Part shown: piece after piece, positions 9,234 to 19,900 of the stretch
Position numbering within the stretch: position 1 is the first letter of the stretch
Layout: the number at the start of each line of letters is the position of its first letter
NCBI RefSeq assembly: GCF_018138715.1
Contig: NZ_JAGSHX010000006.1
Coordinates: 8,928,001-8,992,000, forward strand
DNA from: Streptomyces asiaticus
GTDB lineage: Bacteria; Actinomycetota; Actinomycetes; Streptomycetales; Streptomycetaceae
Reading direction: 5' to 3'
Length of the DNA: 64,000 nucleotides
The notes under the pieces: generated by a model
The model's input: only the letters and a program-made list of their open reading frames with translations
Databases searched by the model: none
What the model was told of the DNA's origin: nothing
Position numbers and translations under genes: made by a program

Positions 9234-12137
9234 ATGTCAGAAAGCGGGATGCCTGTGAGCTTGTTGGAATGCCACGATTCCACGGCCGGCGCCGGTCGGT
9301 CGGCGATCGGTTTCCGGAGGGACCAGGGGGACCGGGAGAACGAGGGGGACCGCGCGCCCGGCGGGGCGCTCCCCGATGTGGTCGAGCGCGATGACATCCT
9401 GGCGGGCCTGAACCGGCTGCTCGCCGATGCCACGAGGGGCAAGGGGCAGCTGGCCGTCGTGGACGGGCCGCTGGGAAGTGGCAAGAGCCGGCTGGTGCAC
9501 GAGTTCCTCGAGTCCCTCGAACCGGGCGGCGCCCGCGTGCTCAGGGCCACCGCCTCGCTCCGCGAGCACCTACTGCCGTTCGGCGTGGTGACGCAGCTCT
9601 TCCACGGCATGACGATTCCGCCGCCCAGCCGGGACCGGGTGCGCGCGCTGCTCGCCTCGGCGGTCGCACACACCGTCATCGACGGGCGGTTAGCCGAGGG
9701 CGGCTGGGAGACGCAGGTCGTCGACGTCTTCCAGAAGCTCACCATGGAGCTGGCCCATCTGGCCGAGACCACCCCCTTGGTGATCTGCGTCGACAACGCC
9801 CACTACCTGGACCCGCCCTCGCTGCACTTCCTCGCCGGCCTCGTCCCCTGGCTGCATTCCGCCCGCATCCTGGTACTCCTCACCGATGACCACACCCTGC
9901 GGTGGCCGCGTTCGCCCCTGCTGGCCGGGCTGCTCTCGCAGAGCCCCAACGCCCACCGGATCGCCGTGCGGCCGCTGAGCCGCAGCGGAGTCGACGCCCT
10001 GGCCGTCCGGCTGCTCGGCCCGCACACCGCCTCGCCCCGGCTCACCGCGGAGCTCCATCGCATCAGCGGCGGCAACCCGCTGGCCGTGCAGGCCCTGATC
10101 ATCGATCAGCAGGCGGGCGGCGCCTGCTATCCCGAAGGCTATGGGCGGGCGCTGCTCGAGCTCGTGGCGCACTCCCGGCCGTCGATGCTGTCCGTGGTGC
10201 GCGCCCTCGCCGTGCTCGGCGGTGCGGCGCCGGTGGCGGACGTGGCCCGGCTGGCCAGGGTGGATGCCACGGTGACCGGCTGGGCCCTGCACGCCCTGGT
10301 CAGCGCCGGACTGCTCACCGAGGGCCAGGCGTTCCGCCATCCGGTGGCCGCCACCGCCGTACTGGACGACATGCCCGCCGACCGCCGGGCCGCACTGCAC
10401 CGGGCGGCCGCCGAGCTGCTGCACGAGGCCGGGGCACCCGCGCTGACGGTGGCCGGGCAGTTGCTGAGCGCCGGGGACCCCGGTGTCGACTGCGCCACCG
10501 AGGTGCTGATCACGGCCTCCGACGAGGCGCTGGCGACCGGCGATGTGAGCACCGCGCTCAGATGCCTGGACCTCGCCCAGCACACCCGGGCCGACGACCC
10601 CACCGCGGCCCGCATCCGCGCCCGGCTCAGCAGGCTGGAATGGCAGCTGAAACCGCAGGTCGCCGTCCGCCATCTCCACCCCCAGCTACGCGACTTCACC
10701 GCGGGCCACCTGGACCGCCGGGAGGTCTCGGAACTGGTGCTGGGCCTGGCCGAGGCCGGTGCGCTCGATGAGCTGACCGCCCTGCTGGACGCCCTGCGCA
10801 CCCGCGCCCACCGGGGCGCCGGATCCGGAACCGAGGACATCCGCCCCCTGACGAACTGGGCGGCGATGGCGTATCCCCTCCACACCGGGCTGCGGAAACT
10901 GGCCCACTCGGTGGCCGCCGCCACCCCGGAGGCGGCCCCCTGCCACGACCCATGGCTGCCCTCGGCGGTCACCCTGGCCGAGGACCTGACCCGCGGACGC
11001 GACGAGCAGCTGACACACCGCGCCGAACTGCTGCTGCGCACCTTCCACCTCGACCACGGCTCGCTGTGGAACGCCGAATCCGGGGCGCTCGCCCTGCGGG
11101 CGCTGCTGTACGCGGGCCGCCTGGAGGAGGTCCTGGCCTGGTGCGAGAAGCTCGAGACCGCGGCCGCCGCCCACCAGGCCGTCGCCTGGCAGGGGAGGTT
11201 CCTGGCCATCCGCGCCGAGGCCCATCTGCGGCAGGGGCACCTGATCTCCGCGCACGACCTGGCGGCCCGCGCCATGGCCCTCGTACCGCCCAAGGGCTGG
11301 GGAGTCGGCCTGGCCGGAGTGCTGGGCTGCGCCATCCTGGCCGCCACCCGCTCCGGCAGGCTGGAGCAGGCGGAGAAGTATGTGGCGCAGCCGATCCCCG
11401 AGCAGGCCCTGCACAGCCGCCACGGCGCGCACTATCTGCACGCCCGGGGCCACTACCGGCTGGCCACCCACCATCCCCAGGCCGCGCTCGCGGACTTCCT
11501 GGCCTGCGGCAGATTCGCCGAGACCTGGCAGCCACCCGGCGCCGACGTGGTCCCGTGGCGCACCAGCGCGGCCGAGGCATGGCTGGCACAGGACGACCAG
11601 GACCAGGCCAAGCGGCTGGTACGGGAGCAGATGGCCCGGTTGCTCCCGGGGCCCTCGCGGGCCCGCGGGTTGTCCCTGCGCACCCTGGCGGCGGTCAGCC
11701 GGGTCACCCGCCGCCCGCAACTGCTCACCGAGGCCGTCGACATGCTCAAGGACAGCGGCGACGACTACGAGCTGGCCCGTGCGCTGATCGACCTCAGCAT
11801 CGCCTTCAAGGACACCGGCGACCAGCGCAACGCCCGCCGGGTGGCCCATCGCGCCTGGCACCTGGCGAAGCAGACCGGAGCCGAGCACCTGTGCCGGGAA
11901 GCCGCGCTCGACCCCATCGACCCCGAGGCCGCGATGTCCGCGGATCAGCGCCAGGACGGGCTGTCCGCGCTCACCACACAGGAGCGGAGGATCGCACTAC
12001 TGGCGGCCAAGGGCTACACCAACCGCGAGATCGCCGCCAAGCTCTACATCACCGCCAGCACGGTCGAGCAGCACCTCACCCGGGTGTTCCGTAAAGTCAA
12101 CGTCAAGCGGCGGCAGGATCTGCCGCACTTCCTCTAG
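9234..12137 (+). CDS. LAL-type (large LuxR) transcriptional activator
   Basis: Probable pathway-specific activator of the ansamycin cluster. With the chosen ATG it has 967 residues, normal for the LAL family. Seen directly: an N-terminal ATPase with Walker A GPLGSGKS (residues 78-85) and a Walker B-like LVICVDNAHYLD (about 181-192), a long helical TPR-like middle, and a C-terminal LuxR helix-turn-helix (about 910-967; LTTQERRIALLAAKGYTNRE, ending in a TVEQHL recognition region). Leu153 is encoded by TTA (9690-9692), so translation should need the bldA tRNA. The start is uncertain: the frame is open from 9027, and GGAGG (9228-9232) sits only 1 bp before the 9234 ATG but about 16 bp before the ATG at 9249. 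It converges on the hydroxylase gene, with 17 bp between stops. LAL regulators are common in ansamycin and macrolide clusters. Confidence 0.93.
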   Translation: MSESGMPVSLLECHDSTAGAGRSAIGFRRDQGDRENEGDRAPGGALPDVVERDDILAGLNRLLADATRGKGQLAVVDGPLGSGKSRLVHEFLESLEPGGARVLRATASLREHLLPFGVVTQLFHGMTIPPPSRDRVRALLASAVAHTVIDGRLAEGGWETQVVDVFQKLTMELAHLAETTPLVICVDNAHYLDPPSLHFLAGLVPWLHSARILVLLTDDHTLRWPRSPLLAGLLSQSPNAHRIAVRPLSRSGVDALAVRLLGPHTASPRLTAELHRISGGNPLAVQALIIDQQAGGACYPEGYGRALLELVAHSRPSMLSVVRALAVLGGAAPVADVARLARVDATVTGWALHALVSAGLLTEGQAFRHPVAATAVLDDMPADRRAALHRAAAELLHEAGAPALTVAGQLLSAGDPGVDCATEVLITASDEALATGDVSTALRCLDLAQHTRADDPTAARIRARLSRLEWQLKPQVAVRHLHPQLRDFTAGHLDRREVSELVLGLAEAGALDELTALLDALRTRAHRGAGSGTEDIRPLTNWAAMAYPLHTGLRKLAHSVAAATPEAAPCHDPWLPSAVTLAEDLTRGRDEQLTHRAELLLRTFHLDHGSLWNAESGALALRALLYAGRLEEVLAWCEKLETAAAAHQAVAWQGRFLAIRAEAHLRQGHLISAHDLAARAMALVPPKGWGVGLAGVLGCAILAATRSGRLEQAEKYVAQPIPEQALHSRHGAHYLHARGHYRLATHHPQAALADFLACGRFAETWQPPGADVVPWRTSAAEAWLAQDDQDQAKRLVREQMARLLPGPSRARGLSLRTLAAVSRVTRRPQLLTEAVDMLKDSGDDYELARALIDLSIAFKDTGDQRNARRVAHRAWHLAKQTGAEHLCREAALDPIDPEAAMSADQRQDGLSALTTQERRIALLAAKGYTNREIAAKLYITASTVEQHLTRVFRKVNVKRRQDLPHFL

Positions 12138-12154
12138 CCGTCTTCCCGATCCGG

Positions 12155-13753
12155 TCACCTCAACAGCCCGGACCTGAACCGGTCCACCAGCGCGGTGAGT
12201 TCACGGGAGGTGCGGGCCGCGCCGTAGATGTGGTGGTCCGGGCGCACCAGCAGGAAACGCGCCCGCGCCGCCTTCATGAGCGGCAGATACACCTCGTCGA
12301 CGTCGACGGCGGCGCCCGGTGCCGCCTCGGCACCCTCCGCCACCAAGTGCACCACACGCGTACCGAGTCCGGTGAGGAAGGTGAGCTGGGACTCCTCCAG
12401 CGCCACGGCCGGATCCGCCGACCCCAGCAGCACCAAACCGGTGCCCACGACCTCGTCGAACAGACCGGTCACGCCCTCGTGCCGCACCCGGCCCTGGGGC
12501 ATCACCTCCCCGGCCGGTGGCACCGGCACCGTGCCGATCCCGGTGTACAGCAGCCCGGTCCGCAGCGGTGGACCCGCGACGCCGTGCTGCCCGCCCCGGC
12601 CGGTGTCGGTGCCGCCCGCGAGCAGCGAGGCGTCCCGGCTCGCGGCGGTGGCGGCATCGGTCACACACAGCACTCTGCCCAGCCGTACCGCGGTGTCGAT
12701 GGCCTCCCGCACATGGTCGACGCGCTCACGCGGATAGGTGTCCAGCAGCGGCTCACCGGCGGCGCCCCGCAGCACCAGATCAAGCTTCCAGGACAGATTG
12801 AGCACGTCCCGGATACCCGCGCACATGCCCTGACCGGTGAAGGGCGGCATCAGATGGGCGGCGTCCCCGGCCAGCAGCACCCGCCCCCGCCGCCACTCGT
12901 CCGCCCACGCGGCCTGGAAGCTGTAGACGGTGTGCCGGTGCAGGGTGGCGTTCTCCGGGGTGACATCGAAGCGTTCCAGCAGCCGCCAGGCCGTCTCCGC
13001 CCGGTTCAGCTCGGCCACGCTCTCCCCGGGCAGCCGCATGAACTCCCAGCGCCGGCGCCCCGGTCCGCTGCCCACCGCCGTCGTCGGCCGGGCCGGATCG
13101 CAGTGCTGCACATTGAGCGGGGAGAACACCCGCGGTTCGTGGAGCACCACATCGCACAGCAGCCAGTCGAAGGAGAAGCCGAGATCCGTCCGGCGCACCC
13201 CGATGTGGTCGCGGACGAAGCTGTTCGCCCCATCGCACCCGACCACCCAGGAGGCGCCGCACCGCAGCCGCCCGCCCGCCGCATCCGTCGCCGTGAGCTC
13301 CACCCCGGTGCCGCTGTCCACCAGGCCCGTCGCCTCGTAACCGCGCAGTACCCGCAGGTTGGGCAGCCGCTCGGCGCGGGCGCACAGCACCGCCTCCAGC
13401 GCGGGCTGGTGCATCGTGGTCGTCTCCGGCCAGCCGTGCGCCCCCCGCTCGGCCAGCTCGACCCGCAGCAGGGACCTGCCCTCGGCGTTCCGCCAGTCAT
13501 AGGCGTCGGCCGGCAGACCGATCTCCGCGAATGAACCGCCCACCCCCAGCGATGCCAGGGTCCTGGCCGTCTCACCGTCGAAGCTGGTCGCCCGCGGCAG
13601 TGTGTACGGCTTCTGCCACCGCTCCACGACCAGCACCCGCCACCCCCGGGTGGCCAGCAGGATGGACAGCACCTGACCGATGGGTCCGTAGCCCACGATG
13701 AGCACATCCGCGTCCGGCGTGTCCGGCCCCCGCCCAGAGCCCGCAGAGCACAT
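12155..13753 (-). CDS. FAD-dependent aromatic hydroxylase (MhpA / Rif-Orf19-like)
   Basis: Class A flavoprotein hydroxylase, 532 residues, expected to hydroxylate a phenolic ring with NAD(P)H and O2. Seen directly: FAD Rossmann motif GYGPIG (residues 21-26), a DG motif CDGANSFVR (about 173-181), and the GDAAHLMPPFTGQGM motif (about 290-304) that closes the flavin site. A C-terminal thioredoxin-like region follows, as in phenol and 3-(3-hydroxyphenyl)propionate hydroxylases. The frame opens at 13831, but the ATG at 13753 is preceded by a strong GGAGGAGGGAGGAG site and fits the family N-terminus. It is divergent from the PKS genes and shares their promoter region. In naphthalenic ansamycin clusters an enzyme of this family (Rif-Orf19 in rifamycin) is needed for naphthoquinone ring formation; the same role is inferred here. 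Confidence 0.92.
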   Translation of the reverse strand: MCSAGSGRGPDTPDADVLIVGYGPIGQVLSILLATRGWRVLVVERWQKPYTLPRATSFDGETARTLASLGVGGSFAEIGLPADAYDWRNAEGRSLLRVELAERGAHGWPETTTMHQPALEAVLCARAERLPNLRVLRGYEATGLVDSGTGVELTATDAAGGRLRCGASWVVGCDGANSFVRDHIGVRRTDLGFSFDWLLCDVVLHEPRVFSPLNVQHCDPARPTTAVGSGPGRRRWEFMRLPGESVAELNRAETAWRLLERFDVTPENATLHRHTVYSFQAAWADEWRRGRVLLAGDAAHLMPPFTGQGMCAGIRDVLNLSWKLDLVLRGAAGEPLLDTYPRERVDHVREAIDTAVRLGRVLCVTDAATAASRDASLLAGGTDTGRGGQHGVAGPPLRTGLLYTGIGTVPVPPAGEVMPQGRVRHEGVTGLFDEVVGTGLVLLGSADPAVALEESQLTFLTGLGTRVVHLVAEGAEAAPGAAVDVDEVYLPLMKAARARFLLVRPDHHIYGAARTSRELTALVDRFRSGLLR

Positions 13754-13803
13754 CCGCTCCTCCCTCCTCCGGTGCCGCGAAGCTATCAGCGGCGGCCGAA
13801 CGG

Positions 13804-13876
13804 ACCGGGACAAAGGGGGTTTGGTGATCACGAAGTAAGGGGGGATGAGGGGGGTGAATCAGGGGATTCTCCTAGT
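13804..13876. promoter_or_regulatory. G-run repeats in the divergent hydroxylase/PKS promoter region
   Basis: The 202-bp region between the divergent hydroxylase and PKS starts contains spaced G-runs on the plus strand: AAAGGGGG, then AAGTAAGGGGGG, ATGAGGGGGG about 10 bp later, and TCAGGGGA. The spacing is close to one helical turn. The element AAGTAAGGGGGG resembles GAGTAGGGGG, the complement of the direct repeat before the LAL gene. This is the likeliest place for cluster-specific activation, but no site has been demonstrated. Confidence 0.45.
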
Positions 13877-13955
13877 TTTCCGGTGTGAAGCTGGAAGCGG
13901 GTGAAGCCGTTGACGCGTCACCTGGAACCCTGACCGCAGGGAGGGGAGAGGTGGC

Positions 13956-16900
13956 ATGCTGCGCGCCGAACTGATCCGCCCGATCCAGGACCTCCTCACC
14001 GAACAGAGCCGCCGCTTCGGAACCAAGACCGCCTACGCCGACGCCCGGCGCGCCATCAGCTACGCCGAGCTGGAGGCGCGCACCCGCCGGCTCGCCGGCC
14101 ATCTGGCCGGGCTGAGCCTGCTGCCGGGCGACCGCGTGGCCATGTACCTCGGCAACCGCGTCGAGATGGTGGAGAGCTACTTCGCCACTGTCCGCGCCGG
14201 GGGGATCGGCGTCCCGGTCAATCCGCATGTCTCGCAGGCCGAGCTGGACCATCTGCTCACCGCCAGCGGCAGTCAGGTCGTCATCACGGACTCCGCCCAC
14301 CTGCCGCTGCTGCGCCGGCTGCGACCCGGGGCGAGCCCACAGACCGTGCTGGTGGTGGGGGAGGACCCGGCACCCGCGGGCAGCCTGTCCTACGAGCGGT
14401 TCGCCACCACCGAGCCGGACACACCGGCCCGCGACGACCACGGCCTCGACGACATCGCCTGGATGCTCTTCACCTCCGGCACCACCAGCAAGCCCAAGGG
14501 CGTGCTCGCCACCCAGCGCAACTGCCTCTGGTCGGTCGCCGCGTCGTACGTACCCGCGCTCGGCCTCACCGCCGAGGACCGTGTGCTCTGGCCGCTGCCC
14601 CTGTTCCACAGCCTCTCCCACATCGTGTGCGTGCTCGCCGTGACCGCCGTCGGGGCGACCGCCCGGATCACCGACGGACACTCCGCCGAAGATGTGCTGG
14701 AGCTCTGGGGCCAGGAGCGCTCCACGGTCATCGCGGGAGTCCCCACGCTGTACCACTACCTCGTCCGCGCCTCCAAGGCGCCCGGATCCACCACCCCTGA
14801 CCTGCGGGTGGGCCTGGTCGGCGGGGCCGTGACCACGGCGGCGCTGCGGCGCTCGGTCGAGGACGTCTTCGGGGCTCCGCTCATCGACGCGTACGGCAGC
14901 ACCGAGACCTCCGGTTCGATCGCCATCAACTGGCCCACCGGGCCCAGGGTCGAGGGCTCCTGCGGACTCCCCGTCCCCGGCCTCGCCCTGCGGGTGGTCG
15001 ACCACCGCACCGGCCTGGACGTGCCCGACGGGACCGAGGGCGAGGTGTGGGTCCGCGGCCCGAACATCATGGCGGGCTACCACAACCAGCCCGAAGCCAC
15101 CGCCGAGGCGCTGCGGGACGGCTGGTTCCACACCGGCGACCTCGCCCGCCGCGACCGGGACGGCTATCTGACGGTCACCGGGCGGCTCAAGGAACTCATC
15201 ATCCGCGCCGGGGAGAACATCCACCCCGTCGAGGTGGAGGACGTCCTGCGGATGGCGCCCGGCGTGGCCGACGCCGCCGTGGTGGGCAAGCCGCACGACG
15301 TCTTCGGCGAAGTCCCGGTGGCCTTCGTCGTCCCCGCACCCGGCGGCTTCGACCCGGCCCAGGCGCTCGCCCTGTGCCGGGAGCGGCTCTCGTACTTCAA
15401 GGTGCCCGAGGAGCTGTACGAGATCGAGCGGATCCCGCGCACCGCGACCGGCAAGGTCACCCGGCACCGGCTGCTGGACGGCCCGGCACGGCTGCGTGCG
15501 GTCGGCAACGCCCACCATGACGCGCTCTTCCGTACGAGGTGGATCCCACAACCGTCGGCCCCTCAGCCATGGCCCGGCCGCTGGGCCCTGCTCGGACGGC
15601 AGGCCCCCGGGCTCGACGGTCCGCTGCGGGCCTCGGGCGGTACCGAGTTGGGCGAGTACATCGACACGGCCGACCTGAGAGCGGCGGTGGCCGCCGGAAG
15701 TCCTCCGCCCGCCGTGGCTCTGCTGTCGGCCCTCACGGACACCACCGAGGGTGTCCTGAGGGACGTCGAGGCGTGGCTGGCCTCCGCCGAGCTGTCCGAT
15801 GCGCTGCTGGTGGTGGCCACCCAAAGCGCCGTGGCGACGACCACGGGCGAGGACGTGCCGAACCCGGAGCGGGCCGCGCTGTGGGGGCTGGTGCGCTCCC
15901 TACAGGCCGCTCATCCCGGTCGTATCGCCATCGTCGACCTCGACGAGCCGGGTGACGAGGCGTGCGTGGGCGGACTGTTGGCGGCGGTGGCGTCGGGCGA
16001 GCCCCAGAGCGCGGTGCGCTCGGGCGTCGTACTGCTGCCACGGCTTGAACGCGTGGCCTTGGACGTGGGTCTGGGCACGGGGCCGGATGCCGAGCGGGAT
16101 GCGTCCGTGGCCTTCGACCCCCAGGGCACCGCCGTCGTCACCGGAGTGGACACCCGGCGCGGTGCGGCGATCGCCCGGCATCTGGTGGCCGGTTACGGAG
16201 TCCGCCGACTGCTGCTGATCGCCCCGCCCGGGCAGGGTGGCCTGGCCAACGAGCTGTGTACCCAGCTCACCGATGCCGGAGCCGATGTCCGACTGGTCGA
16301 ATGCGAGCTGGACAACCGCACCAAACTGCGGCGGGCGCTGGCCAAGGCGATCAGGCCCTTGAGCGTGGTCGTCCACGCCTGGGAGGCCGTGGACGAGCCG
16401 TCGGACGGGCGCGTGGCCGCCGAGGCCAGGACGCTGTACGAGCTCACCCGGAACGCCGACCTCGCCGCGCTCGTGCTGTCCTCCTCGACCAAGGGGGTGC
16501 TGGGCGCGGCGGGGGAGACCACCGAGGCCGCCTCCGCCGCCTTCCTCGACGCCTATGCCCAGCATCTGCGTGTGCGAGGGGTACCGGCTCAGTCCATCGC
16601 CTGGGGGCCGTGGGAGGAGGAGACCGACGAGACGGCCGGCGCCCTGAGCTCTCGGGAGTCGCTCGCGGCGCTGGACGCCGCCCTGGCCGTGGACGAGGCC
16701 CAACTCGTCGCGATGAAACTCGACCCGACCGCCGTGCCGACCGGGACCGGGACGACCTCCCCGCTGCTCCAGGACCTGATCGACATCCCGGCGCGTACCG
16801 CCACCGTGGACGAGGCCGTCACGGTCGCCCTGCGGGAGCGGCTGATGGGCGCGCACGAGGCCGACCGGGACCGGCTGCTCACCGATCTCGTCCGCGAACA

Positions 16901-19900
16901 CCTGGCCGACCTGCTGGGCCTGGCCGACAAACAGGCCGTCGAGCCCGAGCGGGCCTTCACCGACCTGGGCCTGACCTCGGTCACGGTGGTGGAGCTGCGC
17001 AACCGGCTGAGCGAGGCCACGGGGCTCCGTCTGCCCGCCACCTCCGCCTTCGACCACCCCACACCGGTGGCGTTGGGGAGCCTGCTGCGGCGGGAACTGC
17101 TGGGCGGTACGGGAGTGCCGACCGTCCCGGTTTCGGCCCCGGGCTCCACCCCGGTTTCGGCCCCGGACTCGGCTCTGGGTTCGGCCGTGGTCGCGGGGCC
17201 GGGTCTGGTCGATGACCCGATCGCGATCGTCGGGATGGCCTGCCGGTTGCCGGGTGGGGTCGGCTCACCGGAGGAGTTGTGGGAGCTGGTTCTGGCAGGT
17301 GGTGAGGGTATCGGGGAGTTCCCGGCGGATCGGGGGTGGGATCTGGAGAACCTCTTCGATCCGGATCCGGATCACGCGGGGACGAGCTATGCGCGTCGGG
17401 GCGGGTTTCTGCATGACGCGGGGGAGTTCGACGCGGAGTTCTTCGGGATCTCGCCGCGTGAGGCGTTGGCGATGGATCCGCAGCAGCGGTTGCTGCTGGA
17501 GACGTCATGGGAGGCGTTGGAGCGGGCCGGGATCGATCCGGTCTCGTTACGAGGCCAGGACGTGGGCGTCTTCGCCGGGATGATGCATCAGAACTACGGA
17601 GTCGGCTCCACCGAGGGGGCAGATGCCCCCGCCGGTCTGGAAGGCCACTTGATGACCGGCACCTCGGCGAGCGTGGTGTCGGGTCGGGTGTCGTATGTGC
17701 TGGGGTTCGAGGGTCCTGCGGTGACGGTGGATACGGCGTGTTCGTCGTCGTTGGTGGCGTTGCATTTGGCGGGGCAGGCGTTGCGGGCGGGGGAGTGCTC
17801 GATGGCGCTGGCCGGTGGGGTGACGGTGATGGCCGGGCCGGACGCCTTTGTGGAGTTCTCCCGTCAGCGTGGGCTTGCTGCCGATGGGCGGTGCAAGTCG
17901 TTCGCGGCCTCGGCGGATGGCACGGGGTGGGCCGAGGGTGTGGGTGTGGTGGTTTTGGAGCGGTTGTCGGATGCGGAGCGGCGTGGGCATCGGGTGTTGG
18001 CGGTGGTGCGGGGCAGTGCGGTGAATCAGGATGGTGCGTCGAATGGGTTGACGGCGCCGAACGGTCCGTCGCAGCAGCGTGTGATTCGGCGGGCGTTGGC
18101 GGGTGCGGGGCTGGTGGCGGGCGATGTGGATGCGGTGGAGGCCCATGGGACGGGTACGCCGTTGGGTGATCCGATCGAGGCGCAGGCGCTGCTTGAAACG
18201 TATGGGCAGGATCGTCCTGAGGGGCGGCCGTTGTGGTTGGGGTCGTTGAAGTCGAATATTGGTCATGCGCAGGCGGCTGCGGGTGTGGCTGGTGTGATCA
18301 AGATGGTGTTGGCGTTGCGGTATGGGGTGTTGCCGAGGACGTTGCATGTGGATGAGCCTTCGCCGGAGGTGGATTGGTCGGCGGGTGCGGTGGAGTTGTT
18401 GACGGAGGAGCGGGTGTGGCCGGAGGTGGGGCGTCCGCGTCGGGTGGGGGTGTCGGGGTTTGGGGTGAGTGGGACGAATGCGCATGTGATTTTGGAGCAG
18501 GCGCCGGAGTCGGCGGTTGATGTGGTGCCGGTGTCGGAGGTTCCGGGTGGTGTGGTGCCGTTGGTGGTGTCGGGGCGTGGTGGTGCGGGGTTGCGGGGGC
18601 AGGCGCGGAGGTTGCTGGAGTACGTCCAAGCTCGTCCAGGGTTGGGCGTTGGGGAGCTGGGGGCGGCGCTGGCTTCTGGTCGGGCGGGGTTGTCGGATCG
18701 TGCGGTGGTGGTGGCGGGGGGCCGGGAGGAGGCGTTGGCGGGGTTGGCGGCGGTGGTGGAGGGCGGTGGGGTGGGCAAAGCCGATGTTCGGGGTCGGGTG
18801 GCGTTTGTTTTTCCTGGTCAGGGGGCGCAGTGGGTGGGGATGGGTGCGGAGTTGTTGGAGTCGAGTGTGGTGTTTGCGGAGGGGCTTCGGGAGTGTGCGG
18901 GGGTGTTGGATCCGTTGACGGGGTGGTCGTTGGTGGATGTGGTGCGGGGTGTTGGGGGTGGTGTGTCGTTGGATCGGGTGGATGTGGTGCAGCCGGTGTC
19001 GTTTGCGGTGATGGTGGGGTTGGCGCGGGTGTGGTTGGCGGCTGGTGTGGTGCCGTCGGTGGTGGTGGGGCATTCGCAGGGGGAGATTGCGGCGGCGTGT
19101 GTGGCGGGTGGGTTGTCGTTGGGGGATGCGGCGCGGGTGGTGGTGTTGCGGAGTCGTGCGATCGCGGCGGGGTTGTCGGGCTTGGGTGGGATGGTGTCGC
19201 TGGCTGTGGGTGTGAGCGAGGCGGAGTTGTTGGTGTCCCGTTGGGTCGGTCGGGTTGAGGTTGCGGCGGTCAATGGGCCGTTGTCGGTGGTGGTGGCTGG
19301 TGAGCCGGAGGCGTTGGGGGAGTTGGTGGTGGAGTGTGAGGGCGTGGGGGTGCGGGCGCGGTGGGTGGATGTGGATTATGCCTCGCATACGGCGCAGGTG
19401 GAGGCGATCGAGGGTGAGCTGGCTCGGTCGTTGTCGCAGGTCCGGCCGGTGTCTTCGCGTATTCCGTTCTTCTCCACGGTGGAGGGGGAGTGGCTGGACA
19501 CGGCTGAGTTGGATGCCGGGTACTGGTATCGGAATCTGCGGAGCACGGTCCGGTTCGCCCCGTCCATTGAGCGGCTGCTGGAGGAGGGCTTCCGGGCGTT
19601 TGTTGAGGTGAGTGCGCATCCGGTGCTGACGATGAGCATGGAGGCGGCGGCGGAGCGGGTGGATGCCGGACCGGTGGTGGTGACCGGGACACTGCGCCGG
19701 GACGAGGGTGGTATGCGCCGTGTGCTCACCTCCGTGGCCGAGGCGTATGTACGTGGTGTCCCCGTCGACTGGACCGCCCTGCTTGGCAACGTCCCCGCGC
19801 ACACCGCGTGTGACCTCCCCACCTACGCCTTCCAACACCAGCACTACTGGCTCAAGAGCGGCCCCCGGAGCGGTGAGGTGACCGCCGTCGGCCTCGCCGG

